Source: Candidatus Acetothermia bacterium (GTDB lineage Bacteria; Bipolaricaulota; Bipolaricaulia; Bipolaricaulales; Bipolaricaulaceae). From it: 64,000 bases of DNA. Shown here piece after piece: positions 17,681 to 26,253 of this stretch. The notes under the pieces are model-generated. The model saw only the letters and a list, made by a program, of their open reading frames with translations, did not search any database and was not told the origin of the DNA. The stretch spans positions 93,780 to 157,779 of the forward strand of contig JANLFW010000001.1 of NCBI GenBank assembly GCA_024653305.1, in the 5' to 3' direction. Within the stretch, counting starts at the first letter, position 1. Every line of letters begins with the position of its first letter. The position numbers and the translations under genes were made by a program.

Positions 17681-18793
17681 GTGCCTCACACGGGGTTTGA
17701 GATGAGCCCAGATCCTTTTCGGTTGCGGGACCCGCTGCGGGCACGGGCGTTCGCCGACCTCCTCGCCCGGCACGCCCCGCCCCGGCCGGTGCGCATCGTC
17801 CACGTGTGCGGGACCCACGAGATCACCATCGCCCAGCACGGCCTGCGCGAGCTCCTCCCGGACGGGGTGGAGGTGTTGGAGGGCCCGGGGTGCCCGGTGT
17901 GCGTGACCTCGACCCGGGACCTGGACCGGGCGGTGAAACTGGCCGAGTCGGGGGCGATCGTGTGCACGTTCGGGGACATGACCCGCGTCCCGGGAACGCG
18001 CCGCACCCTGGCCGAGGCCCGCGCCGAAGGGGCGGACGTGCGCGTCGTCCTCTCCGCCGCCGATGCTGTGACCATCGCCCGCGAGCACCCCGACCGGCCA
18101 GTGGTGTTCTTCGCGGTGGGGTTCGAGACCACTGCCCCCGGCACCGCCGCCGTGCTCCTCGAAGGCCCGCCCGCCAACTTCTCCGTGCTTTGCACCCACA
18201 AGCTCATCCCCCCCGCCCTCAGTGCCCTCATGTCTACCCCTCCCGTGCACATCGACGCGTTCCTCGCCCCCGGGCACGTGTCCACGGTGATCGGCGCCCG
18301 CGCCTACGCCGGGGTGGCGGAGCGGTTCCACGTGCCCATCGTCATCGGAGGGTTCGAGCCGTTGGATGTCCTGTACGCCCTGTGGCTTGCCCTGCGCGAG
18401 CTCCGGGAAGGGCGGGCCGAGGTGGTGAACGCCTATCCTCGGGCGGTGACCGCGGATGGCAACCGCCGCGCCCAGGAGCTTCTCGCCCGCGCGTTTGAGC
18501 CCTGCGATGCCGTGTGGCGGGGGATCGGCACGATGCCCGCCTCCGGCCTGCGCATCCGCGAGGACCTGGCCCGCTGGGACGCGGAACGACGGTTCGCGAT
18601 CGAGGGCGAACCCGAGGAAGAACGTCCGCCGGGCTGCCGGTGCCCGGACGTGCTCATGGCCCGGGCCGTGCCCGCCGACTGTCCCCTGTTCCGCACCGCC
18701 TGTACCCCGCTCTCCCCAGTGGGGCCGTGCATGGTGGGGGCAGAGGGGGCGTGCCACGTGTGGTACCGGTACGGAGGGAGGCCGAAGCTGTGA
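17681..18793 (+). CDS. hypD: Hydrogenase maturation protein HypD
   Basis: A HypD of 370 residues, the Fe-S scaffold on which the Fe(CN)2CO group of [NiFe] hydrogenase is built. Family signatures seen: RIVHVCGTHEITIAQHG, EGPGCPVCVT, TFGDMTRVPG, VGFETTAPGTA, APGHVSTVIG and IGGFEPLDVL. The C-terminal Cys set lies in GCRCPDVLMARAVPADCPLF and PVGPCMVGAEGACHVWY. A GTG at 17681 has a GGAGG exactly 5 bases upstream, so I prefer it over the ATG at 17702 seven codons later. The stop overlaps the hypE GTG (GTGA). Confidence 0.95.
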   Translation: MPHTGFEMSPDPFRLRDPLRARAFADLLARHAPPRPVRIVHVCGTHEITIAQHGLRELLPDGVEVLEGPGCPVCVTSTRDLDRAVKLAESGAIVCTFGDMTRVPGTRRTLAEARAEGADVRVVLSAADAVTIAREHPDRPVVFFAVGFETTAPGTAAVLLEGPPANFSVLCTHKLIPPALSALMSTPPVHIDAFLAPGHVSTVIGARAYAGVAERFHVPIVIGGFEPLDVLYALWLALRELREGRAEVVNAYPRAVTADGNRRAQELLARAFEPCDAVWRGIGTMPASGLRIREDLARWDAERRFAIEGEPEEERPPGCRCPDVLMARAVPADCPLFRTACTPLSPVGPCMVGAEGACHVWYRYGGRPKL

Positions 18794-19815
18794 CCAGGCG
18801 CGAAAGCGACCGGGTGACCACCCTCCACGGGGCGGGCGGTGAGCCCGCAGGGAAGCTCCTCGCCGAGCGGATCCTGCCCCGGTTCAAGCTCAGGAGCGCT
18901 GGCCCGATCGGCCTCGATGCCCTGGACGATGGGGCGGTGCTTGAGCTTCCCCCCGGCCAGGTGGTCGTGAGCACCGACAACCACGTGGTGAAGCCGATCT
19001 TTTTCCCCGGCGGCGACATCGGCCGGCTCGCCGCGTGCGGGACGATCAACGACCTCGCGGTGATGGGGGCGCGGCCGGTGGCGATGACGATGGGGCTAAT
19101 CCTGGAGGAGGGGTTCCCGTTGGCCGACCTCGACCGGGTCCTGACCTCGGCAGCGGAGGTGCTGGCCGAAGTGGGGGTGGCCCTCGTGGCCGGGGACACC
19201 AAGGTAATGGGGAAAGGGGAGCTGGACGGAATCGCCATCAATACCACCGGGATCGGAGTCGCAGCGCGAGCGATCTCCGACGCCGGCCTTCGGGTGGGGG
19301 ATGCGATCTTGATCACGGGGACGATCGGCGACCACGGCATGGCCCTCCTCGCCGCTCGGGAGGGATTCGCTCTCCAGACCCAGCTCGAAAGCGATGTAGC
19401 CCCTCTGTGGCCACTGGTGGCGCAAGCCCTGCAAGTCGGCGGGATCACGGCGATGAAGGACCCTACCCGGGGCGGGCTCGCCGCGGCCCTGAACGAGATG
19501 GCAAGGAAAGCCCGGGTGGGGATCGAGGTCCGTGAGGCGGACATCCCCCTTCGGCCCGAGGTCCAGGCCGTATCCGAGCTCCTCGGCATCCACCCCCTCG
19601 AGGTGGCGTGCGAGGGGCGGGCCGTGATCGGGGCCGCCCCTGACCGAGCGGACGCGGTCCTCGCCGCCCTCCGCGGCCATCACCTCGGCCAGGATGCCCG
19701 GATCATCGGCCACGCCATCCCCGACTACCCGGGCCGGGTGATCCTGGACACCGGGATCGGGGGCCGGCGGTTCCTGGAGATGCCCATCGGCGACCCGGTC
19801 CCCCGCATCTGCTGA
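18790..19815 (+). CDS. hypE: Hydrogenase maturation protein HypE
   Basis: A 341-residue HypE of the AIR-synthase (PurM-like) fold. It dehydrates the carbamoyl group on its C-terminal cysteine to the thiocyanate that donates CN to HypCD. The protein ends PRIC, carrying the required terminal Cys. Other family blocks are STDNHVVKPIFFPGGDIGRLA, CGTINDLAVMGARP, GDTKVM and MKDPTRGGLAAALNE. Normally HypF carbamoylates HypE, and HypF is not encoded nearby. The start is the GTG at 18790, coupled to the hypD stop. Confidence 0.96.
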   Translation: MTRRESDRVTTLHGAGGEPAGKLLAERILPRFKLRSAGPIGLDALDDGAVLELPPGQVVVSTDNHVVKPIFFPGGDIGRLAACGTINDLAVMGARPVAMTMGLILEEGFPLADLDRVLTSAAEVLAEVGVALVAGDTKVMGKGELDGIAINTTGIGVAARAISDAGLRVGDAILITGTIGDHGMALLAAREGFALQTQLESDVAPLWPLVAQALQVGGITAMKDPTRGGLAAALNEMARKARVGIEVREADIPLRPEVQAVSELLGIHPLEVACEGRAVIGAAPDRADAVLAALRGHHLGQDARIIGHAIPDYPGRVILDTGIGGRRFLEMPIGDPVPRIC

Positions 19816-19879
19816 AGGACATCCGAAGGCTTGCGGCGCACGCTGTGGGGAGAAGGGGGATCGGGGATAATCGAGTGCC

Positions 19880-20854
19880 GTGGACGATACGCGGTTTCTG
19901 GACAAGCTTGCCCAGTCGTTCGGCGGGCCAGGCCAGCTCCCCGGGGCCCTCCCGGCCGCGGCCTCCGGCCCGGACCTCGGCCCGGCCGAGGAGCTGGTCA
20001 CCCCGTTCGGCCCGTGCCTGCGGTTGGTCTCGGGCCACGCGGTGCACCTTGCGTTCCCCGCGCCCGCCCTGGCCGAAGGAGCGGTGGCCCAGGCACTGAG
20101 CCTCCTCTATGGGGTGGGCCCGGTGCGGGAGGAGGGCCTCCGCGCTTCCGGCGTGCGCACCCTTGCCGATCTCGCCCATCATCCCCGGCACGGGGCGGAG
20201 GCACGGCGGTGGCTGGCGGCCCTGGCCGGACGGGATCTCCCCACCCTGTATCGGGGCATCTGCCGGTGGTACTCCGCGTCCCACACGCTCCTCCTCTACC
20301 TCCTCGCCCTGGCCAGCCCGCAAGAACTCGTGTTCCTCGACCTCGAGTCCCTAGGCCTTTCTGGCCTCCCCACGTTCCTCGCCGGGGTGGGCCGCCTGGA
20401 CGGCAAGGGCCTCCGCGTCCACCAGTACCTGGCCCGGTCGCTTGGCGAGGAGCCGGCCATCCTGTGGGCGCTCCTCACCGAGCTCCCCGCCCGGCCGTTC
20501 GTCGTCTCCTATAACGGCAAGGCTCACGATTGGAACCACCTCCAGGCGCGGCTTGCCTACCACGGCCTCACCCCCCTGCCGGAGGCGGCGCACCTCGATC
20601 TCCTGTTCTTCGCCCGCCGGCGGTGGGGCCGGGACCTCGCGGACTGTTCGCTCGCCCAGGTGGAGCGGGCCGTGCTCGGGCTCTCGCGCGCGGTGGACGT
20701 GCCCAGCGCGTACGTGCCCGCGTGTTATCAGGCGTACCTGCGCACCGGATCGGTCGCTCCCCTCGTCCCGGTGGTCGCCCACAACCGCGAGGACGTGACC
20801 ACGTTGGCCCGCCTGCTCGCGGTGCTCCTCGCGGAGGTGGCCGAAGGTGCCTGA
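19880..20854 (+). CDS. mrfB: RNase H-fold exonuclease, MrfB/YprB family
   Basis: A 324-residue protein of the YprB RNase-H-like family. The exonuclease core shows VFLDLESLGLSGLPTFLAGV (first acidic motif), PFVVSYNGKAHDWNHLQARL (second, with Asp) and VVAHNREDVTTLARLL (last His/Asp motif). In Bacillus, MrfB acts with the helicase MrfA to remove mitomycin-C type DNA adducts. Here it directly precedes and overlaps the mrfA homologue by 8 bases, the reverse of the Bacillus order. The GTG start at 19880 has no Shine-Dalgarno but a GATAAT hexamer 8 bases upstream, suggesting a leaderless message. Confidence 0.85.
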   Translation: MDDTRFLDKLAQSFGGPGQLPGALPAAASGPDLGPAEELVTPFGPCLRLVSGHAVHLAFPAPALAEGAVAQALSLLYGVGPVREEGLRASGVRTLADLAHHPRHGAEARRWLAALAGRDLPTLYRGICRWYSASHTLLLYLLALASPQELVFLDLESLGLSGLPTFLAGVGRLDGKGLRVHQYLARSLGEEPAILWALLTELPARPFVVSYNGKAHDWNHLQARLAYHGLTPLPEAAHLDLLFFARRRWGRDLADCSLAQVERAVLGLSRAVDVPSAYVPACYQAYLRTGSVAPLVPVVAHNREDVTTLARLLAVLLAEVAEGA

Positions 20855-23057
20855 CCTCCTCTCTCAGCTGGAACGGGAGCCTTGGTACCGAGGGCAGGTG
20901 ATCCAGGTGGAGGAGGTCCCGCCCCGGCCGGGCGTCTACGCCGACCCTCCGCCAGCCCTTCCCTCTTCGGCGCGGGCCTGGCTTGAGGATCAGGGGATTC
21001 GGCTCTTCGCCCACCAGGCCCAGGCCATGGCCCACCTCCTCGCCGGACGGGACGTGGTCCTGGCCACCGGGCCTTCGTCCGGAAAGACCCTGGCCATGGC
21101 CCTCCCGGTGGTGGCGGCGCTCGCCCAGGACCCCACGGCCACCGCCCTCCTCCTCTGCCCGATGAAGGCCCTGGCCCAGGACCAGCTCGGGAAGTGGACC
21201 GCGCTCGCCCGGGCGCTCGGGGTGGCAGGGGCGGTGGGGGTGTACGACGGGGACACCCCGGCCCACCGCCGGCCGCGGCTCAGGAGCGAGGGGCGGATCC
21301 TCCTCACCAACCCCTATGCCCTCCATCAGTACCTGGAATGGCACCACCGCTGGGCCCCGTTCCTGCGCGGGGTGCGGTTCGTGGTCGTGGACGAGGGTCA
21401 CTGGTACCGGGGCGTGTTCGGGTCCGGGGTCGCCCTCCTCCTCAGGCGCCTGGAGCGGGTGCTCGGCCGCTACGGCGCGACCTGGACATACGCCCTGGCC
21501 TCGGCCACGGCCGGCGATCCCCGCCTCCTCGGGGAGAGGCTCCTCGGCCGGCCGGTAGCGGTGGTGGACGCGGACGGCTCGCCTCAAGGGAGGCGCACGT
21601 GGTGGTTCTGGGAGCCGGACCGCGATCTCCAGCTGTCCCCATTTCAACAGGCGGTGCGGCTCGCCGCGTTCCTGGCGCGGGAAGGCCAGCAGACGCTGGC
21701 GTTCCTGCCCTCCCGCCGGATGGCCGAGGCCCTGGCCCAAGCGGTGCGGAAGACATGGCCAGGGCAGGCCGTGGCCGCGTACCGCGCCGGCTACCGCCCG
21801 GAGGAGCGGCGGGCGCTGGAGGGGGGCCTGCGCGACGGGACGCTGCGCCTGGTGGCTTCCACCTGTGCCCTGGAGCTGGGGGTGGACGTGGGCGGGCTGG
21901 ACGCGGTGGTGCTCGTGGGCTACCCGGGGTCGGTGGCCTCGGCCCGCCAAGAGGGCGGGCGGGCGGGCCGGGCCGGCCGCGATGCCCTGGTGGTGTACAT
22001 GCCCCAGGACGATCCCCTCGACCGCTACTTCCTCCATCACCCGCGGGAGCTCGTGGACGGGGTGGCGGAGGCGCCGGTGCTCAACCCCGGCCATCGGGAG
22101 CTCGCCGTCCGCCATCTCCTGTGCGCCGCCGCCGAGCTCCCCTTGCGCCGTGAGGACCTGCCGCGCTTGGGCGCCACCGCTGAGGATGTGGCCGCCCTCG
22201 AGCAGGCTGGGCTCCTCGCCGCTACCCCGAGCGGTTGGTCGTACGCGGGCCGGGTCCGGCCGGCCGAGGCGGTGTCCCTGAACGCCCTCACCGCCCGCCA
22301 GGTGCAGCTCGTGGTGAACGGGAAAGTCCTGGAGACGTGGGACGAGCTCCGGGCGCGGCGGGAGGCGTTCCCCGGGGCGGTGGTTGCCCACCAAGGGGAG
22401 CTGTTCCGGGTACGGGCGCTGGACCTCGACCGCGGGGTGGCCGAGGCCGAGCCGTCTCCCGACGAGCTCACCACCAAGGCCCTCGCCGTGGAGGAGGCGC
22501 GGATCCTCGCCCCCATTGCGCTCGCGCGGGATGTGGCGTTCGGCCGGATCCACGTCCGGGAGACGATCTCCGCGTACAAGGTGCTCGACCGGGGCCGGGT
22601 GGTGGACGTGCGGCCGCTCGATCTTTCGCCGGTGGAGTTCGAATCGGAGGGGGTATGGCTGATCCTTGACTCCGCCGCCGTCCCTGCTGCGGCCCTCCCT
22701 GGCGGGCTGCACGGGGCGGAGCACGCCCTGGTGGCGCTGGTCCCGCTTCTCGCCCGGTGCGAGCCCGGGGACGTGGGCGGGGTCGCCTCACCGCTCCACC
22801 CGGACACCGGGCGGCCCACGGTGCTCGTCTACGACGCGTTCCCCGGGGGGATCGGGATCGCCTCCATCCTGTACGCGCGGGCCCAGGAGTGGATCGGGCG
22901 CACCGCCGCCCACCTCACCGCCTGTCCGTGCCGGGACGGCTGCCCGCGGTGTGTGCTCTCCCCGCGGTGCGGGACCGGGAACCAGCCCATGGATAAGGCC
23001 GCCGCCCTCCATCTCCTGGGCCATTGGTTGCGGAAAGGGCATGGCACTCTGGGTTAG
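20847..23057 (+). CDS. mrfA: DEAD/DEAH-box helicase MrfA/YprA with C-terminal DUF1998
   Basis: A 736-residue superfamily 2 helicase. Motif I is ATGPSSGKT (near 72), motif II VVDEGHWY, motif III ASATAGDP, and motif VI EGGRAGRAGRDALVV. The C-terminal DUF1998 region has the metal-binding cysteines in CPCRDGCPRCVLSPRCGTGNQ-type sequence (near 692-712). This is the MrfA architecture: a 3'-5' helicase that works with the MrfB nuclease in UvrA-independent repair of mitomycin-type lesions. It starts at the GTG at 20847 inside the mrfB end. A third short gene overlaps its 3' end by 17 bases. Confidence 0.9.
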   Translation: MPDLLSQLEREPWYRGQVIQVEEVPPRPGVYADPPPALPSSARAWLEDQGIRLFAHQAQAMAHLLAGRDVVLATGPSSGKTLAMALPVVAALAQDPTATALLLCPMKALAQDQLGKWTALARALGVAGAVGVYDGDTPAHRRPRLRSEGRILLTNPYALHQYLEWHHRWAPFLRGVRFVVVDEGHWYRGVFGSGVALLLRRLERVLGRYGATWTYALASATAGDPRLLGERLLGRPVAVVDADGSPQGRRTWWFWEPDRDLQLSPFQQAVRLAAFLAREGQQTLAFLPSRRMAEALAQAVRKTWPGQAVAAYRAGYRPEERRALEGGLRDGTLRLVASTCALELGVDVGGLDAVVLVGYPGSVASARQEGGRAGRAGRDALVVYMPQDDPLDRYFLHHPRELVDGVAEAPVLNPGHRELAVRHLLCAAAELPLRREDLPRLGATAEDVAALEQAGLLAATPSGWSYAGRVRPAEAVSLNALTARQVQLVVNGKVLETWDELRARREAFPGAVVAHQGELFRVRALDLDRGVAEAEPSPDELTTKALAVEEARILAPIALARDVAFGRIHVRETISAYKVLDRGRVVDVRPLDLSPVEFESEGVWLILDSAAVPAAALPGGLHGAEHALVALVPLLARCEPGDVGGVASPLHPDTGRPTVLVYDAFPGGIGIASILYARAQEWIGRTAAHLTACPCRDGCPRCVLSPRCGTGNQPMDKAAALHLLGHWLRKGHGTLG

Positions 23058-23552
23058 GCGCGGCCGGAGCCGGTGGGAAGAGGTGCGTTCCCTCGCGCCC
23101 TATCTCCCGCCCCAATACCTGCACATTGCCCCGGGCCGTCCCTCCGGCCCGGGGTGGCGCCTGTCGTGGACCGTGGGGCCGGAGTACGGAGCCGACGCGT
23201 TCCCCGAGCTCCTCGACGCGCTGCTTGCGGTGTCCCGGACCCTCCCCGGCGAACCGGGGTTGGCCCGGGAGGAGCCCACCGGCGAGCTCGTCCCCACCGA
23301 GGCCATCGCCCCGTTCCACCCTGCCGCGTTGTGGGGCTTGGGTGCGTCCTGTGCCGCGTGCTGCGCGACCCGGCCCGCTGGCTCCTCACCCTTCACGTGG
23401 CCCGCCCCGGCCCGGGGAAGATCGTGGCCGCGGCCGTGGAACGGTACATGGGGGGGTGGTGGCCGGTGCTCCACGCGCTACGACGGGCCTGCTCGGGGGG
23501 AGAGGGTGGGGAGGGGCCGATGGCCCCCCGTGGGCAGTGGGGCTCCCGCTAG
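23041..23552 (+). pseudogene. Unknown small gene after mrfA, apparent frameshift
   Basis: An ATG at 23041 opens a frame (MALWVRRGRSRWEEVRSLAP) with strong G/C bias at third positions until about 23335. There the bias moves to the next frame, which continues CVLCRVLRDPARWLLTLHVA to the TAG at 23550. A single-base deletion around the GGG at 23339-23344 would explain this, whether real decay, a programmed shift or an assembly error. The joined product would be ~170 residues. I do not recognise it. Overlap with mrfA suggests a third component of the repair operon. Its stop shares a CTAG palindrome with the convergent neighbour. Confidence 0.55.
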
Positions 23553-24298
23553 TCGCAGTTCCCGAAACAGATGTTGACCTTGATTTGCCACCGCCCGTCC
23601 GGGCCGAGGTACCAGCAAATGCCGGTCCCGCTCGGACAGCCGCCGATGAAGAAGTGCCAGGTCCCACCCGGATCACAGAACCAGCTGGCCCCGGGCGGGG
23701 CGGGCGTGACCCCGAAGCACGGGGGACACGGCCCGATCCCGAAGCACGGCGGGCACGGCCAGAACTCATAGCCCGGGCTGGGCAGGATCTGAACGGTCGT
23801 CCAAGCGGTAACGCAACACCCACAGCCCGGCTCGGGCACGAGCCCCAGGACCCGGGCCCGGCCAGCATCGACGTCCGGGCCGAGGAGGGGATAGGGCTCG
23901 GCGGACGTGCCGGGCGAGAAAGCAAGCGGGTTGGTACAGGCCACGATCTGCAACGTCTCCATCCCACCAGGCGGGGTAACCTCAAGCTGGTAGGTCGGCC
24001 GGTCCGGCAGGGTGTGGATCCCAGCGGGCACGTACGGATTCGGCGACCAGAAGTTGGGGAAGAGCTGGCGCACCCGCCCCGACGGCTCGATGTCGAAGAT
24101 GTACACGTAGGCCGGCTGGGACACGTAGAAGAAGATCCTTGCCTCCTCACCGATGGTGTACTGCGGCCGCTCAGTCCAGATGGACACGGAAAAGCCCGGG
24201 ATGGGCGCCGGCACGATCCCCAGCGGGGATACGCCGGACTGAGCCATCCCCAGGACCGCACCGAGGACGAGCGATACCAGGACGAGCCATTTACGCAT
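23549..24298 (-). CDS. Secreted DUF4384-like protein with Cys-rich tail
   Basis: A 249-residue exported protein. It has a signal peptide (RKWLVLVSLVLGAVLGMAQS), then a DUF4384-type beta domain: SIWTERPQYTIGEEARIFFY, AYVYIFDIEPSGRVRQLFPN and YQLEVTPPGGMETLQIVA match the usual pattern of that family. The last ~90 residues are unusual: 14 or so cysteines, two tandem copies of PCPPCFG, and many Trp/Pro/Gly, which suggests disulfides or metal binding outside the cell. A GGAGGTG ribosome site precedes the ATG. The function is unknown. It is divergent from the fakAB fusion gene. Confidence 0.75.
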   Translation of the reverse strand: MRKWLVLVSLVLGAVLGMAQSGVSPLGIVPAPIPGFSVSIWTERPQYTIGEEARIFFYVSQPAYVYIFDIEPSGRVRQLFPNFWSPNPYVPAGIHTLPDRPTYQLEVTPPGGMETLQIVACTNPLAFSPGTSAEPYPLLGPDVDAGRARVLGLVPEPGCGCCVTAWTTVQILPSPGYEFWPCPPCFGIGPCPPCFGVTPAPPGASWFCDPGGTWHFFIGGCPSGTGICWYLGPDGRWQIKVNICFGNCD

Positions 24299-24381
24299 CG
24301 GTTATCACCTCCACCGGATATACACCGCGGCCGGGGCCCGGGTTCACCTCGGTTCGGCTGGCAAGCCCATTGGGCCACGGC

Positions 24382-24387
24382 TATCAT
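24382..24387 (+). promoter_or_regulatory. -10 box of fakAB-plsY, possibly leaderless
   Basis: TATCAT ends 9 bases before the ATG at 24397, and no Shine-Dalgarno is present between them. CTGGCA lies 18 bp upstream as a possible -35. Confidence 0.5.
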
Positions 24388-24396
24388 CCTTTGGCC

Positions 24397-26253
24397 ATGG
24401 CAATCACGCGTCCGGTAGGGATTGCCCACCTCACCGGGGAACGCCTGCGGCAGGCTGTGGCCGCCGGAGCGCAGAAGGTCATCGCCTCCGCCGACCAATT
24501 GGATGAGATCAACGTGTTCCCGGTGGCCGACTTCGACACCGGGAAGAACTTGGCCGCCACGATGTGGGCCATCCTCCAGGAACTGCGCGGGGCCCGGCGC
24601 CAGCCGGTGGCCGAGGTCTCCCAAACTGTCGCCCAGGCCGCGCTGCACGGGGCGCGGGGGAATTCCGGGGTCATCGTGGCCCAGTTCTTCCAGGGGCTGG
24701 CCGAGGGGTTAGCTGGGAAGCTGCGGGTGGACGTGCCCGCCTTTGCCCACGCCGTGCGCCGGGCCGCGGAACGGTCGTGGGAGGCGTTGGCAACCCCGAA
24801 GGAGGGGACGATCCTGTCCGTGATCTCCGCGTTCGCCGCCCGGGTGGAAGAGCTGGCCCGGGGGATGGCCGACTTCGTGCCCCTGGTCAAGGAAGGGTTC
24901 ACGGCGGCGGAGGCGGCCCTGGAACGGACCCGCGGGGCCCTTCCCGCCCTGCGCGCGGCCGGGGTGGTGGACGCGGGGGCGCTGGGGTTCGTGCGGTTCC
25001 TGCAGGGGATCCTCCACTACATCGCCACCGGGCACACGGAGGAGGTCGGCCGGGCCGGGGTCACCCCTACCCCGGAGAAGGCCCAAGTCAAGTACGACCC
25101 GGCGGGGGTCGCCTTCCGCTACTGCACCGAGTGCACCGTGCGCGGGGTGGTCCTGCCCCAGGTCGCGGTCAAGGAGGCGCTCTCCACCCTGGGCGACTCG
25201 GTGGTGGTGGCCGGGTCCGCAACCTTCCTCCACCTTCATGTGCACACCAACACCCCGGCCCGGGTCGTGGAGGTGGCCCGCGGCTTCGGCGAGGTGGCCG
25301 AGGAAAAGGTGGACGACATGTGGGCCCAACACGCCGAGGCCGCCGGGGAGGCGGTCAAGGGGGAACTGGTCGTGGTGGTGGACACGTCCTGCGATCTCCC
25401 GGAGTTCCTCATGACCCGGTACCGGATCCCCATCGTCCCCTTGCGGGTGCGGGTGGCAGGCCAGGAGTTCAAGGACCGGATCGAGCTCACCGTCCAGGGG
25501 TTCTACGAGCGGATGAAGGAGGGCGCGGACACGGGCACCTCGCAACCGCCGCCCGGGGACTTCCTGGACATGTTCCGCCACCTCGGCCAGCGCTACGCAG
25601 GGGTGCTGGCGGTGCTGTTGGCGAAGGGCCTCTCCGGGACGTGGAGCGTGGCCGCCCAGGCCGCGGGGGAGCTGGCGCGGGAGGGGATCCGGGTCGAGGT
25701 GGTGGACTCGGGGACCCTGTCCGGGGGGCTGGCCCTGGTGACGTGGGCCACGGCCAAGGGGGTCCAAGCCGGCCTCGGGCTCGCTGCGGCGGGGGCACTG
25801 GCTCGGGAGTGCTCGGAGCGGGTCCGGTTCTGGGCGGCGCTCCCAGACCTGCGGCCGCTGGCCCGTTCCGGGCGGGTGCCGTGGGCGGCGGGGTGGCTGA
25901 CCGGCCGGGCCCGCCTGGGGCTGGTGGTAGCGGTCACCGGTGGCAACATCCACCCGGTGGCCCCGGCCTTGGGCACGGGAGGACTGGTGGGGCGGCTGGC
26001 CGCCCTCGCCGGCAAGGCCGTGGCGGACATGGAGCGCCCAGCGGTGATCATCCCCCATGCGGTGGCCATCGGCGCCGCCGAGGCCCTCGCCGGCCGGATC
26101 GGCGAGGTCTGCCGTTCCCCGGGGCTTGAGGTGCACCTGGTGGACGCCTCCCCGGCGCTCGGCGTCCACGCCGGCCTCGGCGCGTTCGGGGTCGGGGTGC
26201 TGGACATGGGCTGGGTGGACCGGCGGATCGCGGAGCTTGGAGGCCACCCATGA
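24397..26253 (+). CDS. Fatty acid kinase fusion, FakA (DhaL + middle domain) with FakB/DegV
   Basis: A 618-residue fusion. Residues 1-215 are a DAK2/DhaL kinase domain with the Mg-ATP loop NVFPVADFDTGKNL (canonical DGDTG is DFDTG here) and HGARGNSGVIVAQFF. Residues ~225-310 are the FakA middle domain (YCTECTV, GDSVVVAG, HVHTNTP). From ~323 a complete DegV/FakB lipid-binding domain follows: VVVDTSCDLPEFL, DTGTSQPPPGDF and the GLSGTWSVA block. FakB binds a free fatty acid and FakA phosphorylates it to acyl-phosphate. The product is the substrate of PlsY, encoded next with an ATGA overlap. Fusion of kinase and carrier in one chain is uncommon. Confidence 0.88.
   Translation: MAITRPVGIAHLTGERLRQAVAAGAQKVIASADQLDEINVFPVADFDTGKNLAATMWAILQELRGARRQPVAEVSQTVAQAALHGARGNSGVIVAQFFQGLAEGLAGKLRVDVPAFAHAVRRAAERSWEALATPKEGTILSVISAFAARVEELARGMADFVPLVKEGFTAAEAALERTRGALPALRAAGVVDAGALGFVRFLQGILHYIATGHTEEVGRAGVTPTPEKAQVKYDPAGVAFRYCTECTVRGVVLPQVAVKEALSTLGDSVVVAGSATFLHLHVHTNTPARVVEVARGFGEVAEEKVDDMWAQHAEAAGEAVKGELVVVVDTSCDLPEFLMTRYRIPIVPLRVRVAGQEFKDRIELTVQGFYERMKEGADTGTSQPPPGDFLDMFRHLGQRYAGVLAVLLAKGLSGTWSVAAQAAGELAREGIRVEVVDSGTLSGGLALVTWATAKGVQAGLGLAAAGALARECSERVRFWAALPDLRPLARSGRVPWAAGWLTGRARLGLVVAVTGGNIHPVAPALGTGGLVGRLAALAGKAVADMERPAVIIPHAVAIGAAEALAGRIGEVCRSPGLEVHLVDASPALGVHAGLGAFGVGVLDMGWVDRRIAELGGHP

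Noticed and set aside
17498-18757. A 419-codon minus-strand frame opposite hypD
   Set aside because: hypD is intact with all cysteine motifs; the antisense product has no family features.
24397-26253. Dihydroxyacetone kinase L subunit as the name for the 618-residue fusion
   Set aside because: The YCTE/HVHTN middle domain and the DegV part match FakA-FakB rather than DhaL of the PTS-type kinase, and PlsY is the neighbour.
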